A DNA stretch of 27,699 nucleotides, from positions 1-27,699 of IMG/VR virus record IMGVR_UViG_3300022919_000010; one strand, written 5' to 3'. Positions 27,222-27,699 of this stretch are shown one piece after another (position 1 is the stretch's first letter; each line of letters opens with the position of its first letter). Below the pieces are notes generated by a model, which worked only from the letters and a program-made list of their open reading frames with translations, did no database searches and was not told the origin of the DNA. The translations under genes and the position numbers were made by a program. The stretch comes from a virus.

Positions 27222-27699
27222 TGCAAATACACGAATTATCAACACAAACAGATTACGTTATCGATGTAAAGCGATCATCTGGAGAAGAACAAATGGTATG
27301 CCCTAAATGCAGCCATTTACGAAAAAAGAAAACGATTAAATGCTTCAGTTGGAATATCGATAAAAATGTTGGTAGATGTAACCATTGCGAAAGTTCATTT
27401 ATTGTTAAAGAGGAAAAACACATGAGTTTAAAAAATTATGTTAGGCCAGAGTTTAATAACAAAACAGATTTAAGCAAAAAACTTGTTGATTACTTTTTTG
27501 GTCGGGGGATTTCTCAAAACACATTAATCGATTTTAAAATTACTGAAGGTATTGAATGGATGCCCCAAGACAAAGGAAACGTTAATACAATTCAGTTTAA
27601 CTATTTCAGAGAAGGCAAGCTAATAAACACAAAATTTAGAACTGCAGATAAGGTATTCAAACTTGTAAAAGATGCGGAATTAATTTTATTCAATCTCGA
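27221..27699 (+). CDS. DNA primase(-helicase), 3' end outside window
   Basis: Starts in a one-nucleotide overlap with the replication initiator (TAATG) and runs past the right edge; about 159 codons are visible. Residues 27-56 hold a zinc-ribbon with C27-x2-C30 and C53-x2-C56 (MVCPKCSHLRKKK and GRCNHCESSF), the usual N-terminal zinc domain of phage primases. The following segment LVDYFFGRGISQNTLIDFKI and NTIQFNYFREGKLINTKFRT is typical of the stretch leading to a TOPRIM domain in T7 gp4-like primase-helicases. The catalytic TOPRIM and any helicase motifs lie outside the window, so the helicase part is assumed, not seen. Confidence 0.8.
   Translation, partial: MQIHELSTQTDYVIDVKRSSGEEQMVCPKCSHLRKKKTIKCFSWNIDKNVGRCNHCESSFIVKEEKHMSLKNYVRPEFNNKTDLSKKLVDYFFGRGISQNTLIDFKITEGIEWMPQDKGNVNTIQFNYFREGKLINTKFRTADKVFKLVKDAELILFNL

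Noticed and set aside
1-27699. tRNA genes, CRISPR arrays, insertion sequences, integrase and attachment sites
   Set aside because: I saw no T-arm (GGTTCGA-type) signature with a cloverleaf, no regular repeat-spacer pattern, no transposase, and no recombinase in the window.

Overview
The window looks like part of the genome of a tailed (siphovirus-like) phage or prophage of a Bacteroidetes host (Flavobacterium/Pedobacter-like). The reasons are AT-rich DNA, Bacteroidetes-type promoter boxes (TAnnTTTG at -7), signal peptides of the MKK...AxAQ type, and the gene order tail - lysis - regulator - recombination - replication. No integrase, terminase, capsid or portal gene lies in this piece, so temperate versus lytic cannot be settled. 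A phage-type XRE regulator with a divergent operator region favours a temperate origin.

Layout. (1) 1-13.7 kb, + strand: the tape measure protein (5' end outside the window), a large tail/baseplate protein, a collar-like fibre, a small linker protein, then three consecutive fibre-type proteins that each start with a Sec signal peptide, and a beta-helix tailspike-like protein. (2) 13.7-16.3 kb: a cysteine-rich 47-aa protein, three small membrane proteins, two genes behind near-identical promoters, and a gene-poor, hairpin-rich stretch (15.54-15.83 kb) that may encode a structured RNA. (3) 16.3-17.7 kb: a lysis operon with a GH24 muramidase, a holin-like protein and two ~33-aa membrane peptides, closed by a strong terminator. 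(4) 17.7-19.8 kb, - strand: small accessory genes (lipoprotein, DUF3606-like, zinc-ribbon-like, several coupled micro-ORFs) ending at an XRE regulator. (5) 19.9-27.7 kb, + strand early block: small hypotheticals, a PAPS-reductase-family PP-loop protein, a Rad52/22-type annealing protein with partners, an HNH protein, a NUMOD4/HNH homing endonuclease, a DnaA-domain-IV mini-protein, a 45-aa protein ending in a sliding-clamp motif (QLSLF), an excisionase-like HTH protein, a PD-(D/E)XK-like nuclease, a replication-initiation-like protein, and the start of a zinc-ribbon primase that runs off the right edge.

The genes are packed with ATGA/TAATG overlaps, which supports many micro-ORFs of 28-59 codons that length cutoffs would miss. 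The most unusual signals are the signal peptides on tail-fibre genes, a class of TAnnTTTG boxes placed 3-5 nt before start codons (leaderless transcription), the two hairpin-rich non-coding stretches, and the DnaA-IV/clamp-motif pair in the replication operon. All functions are read from sequence patterns only; no searches were run.
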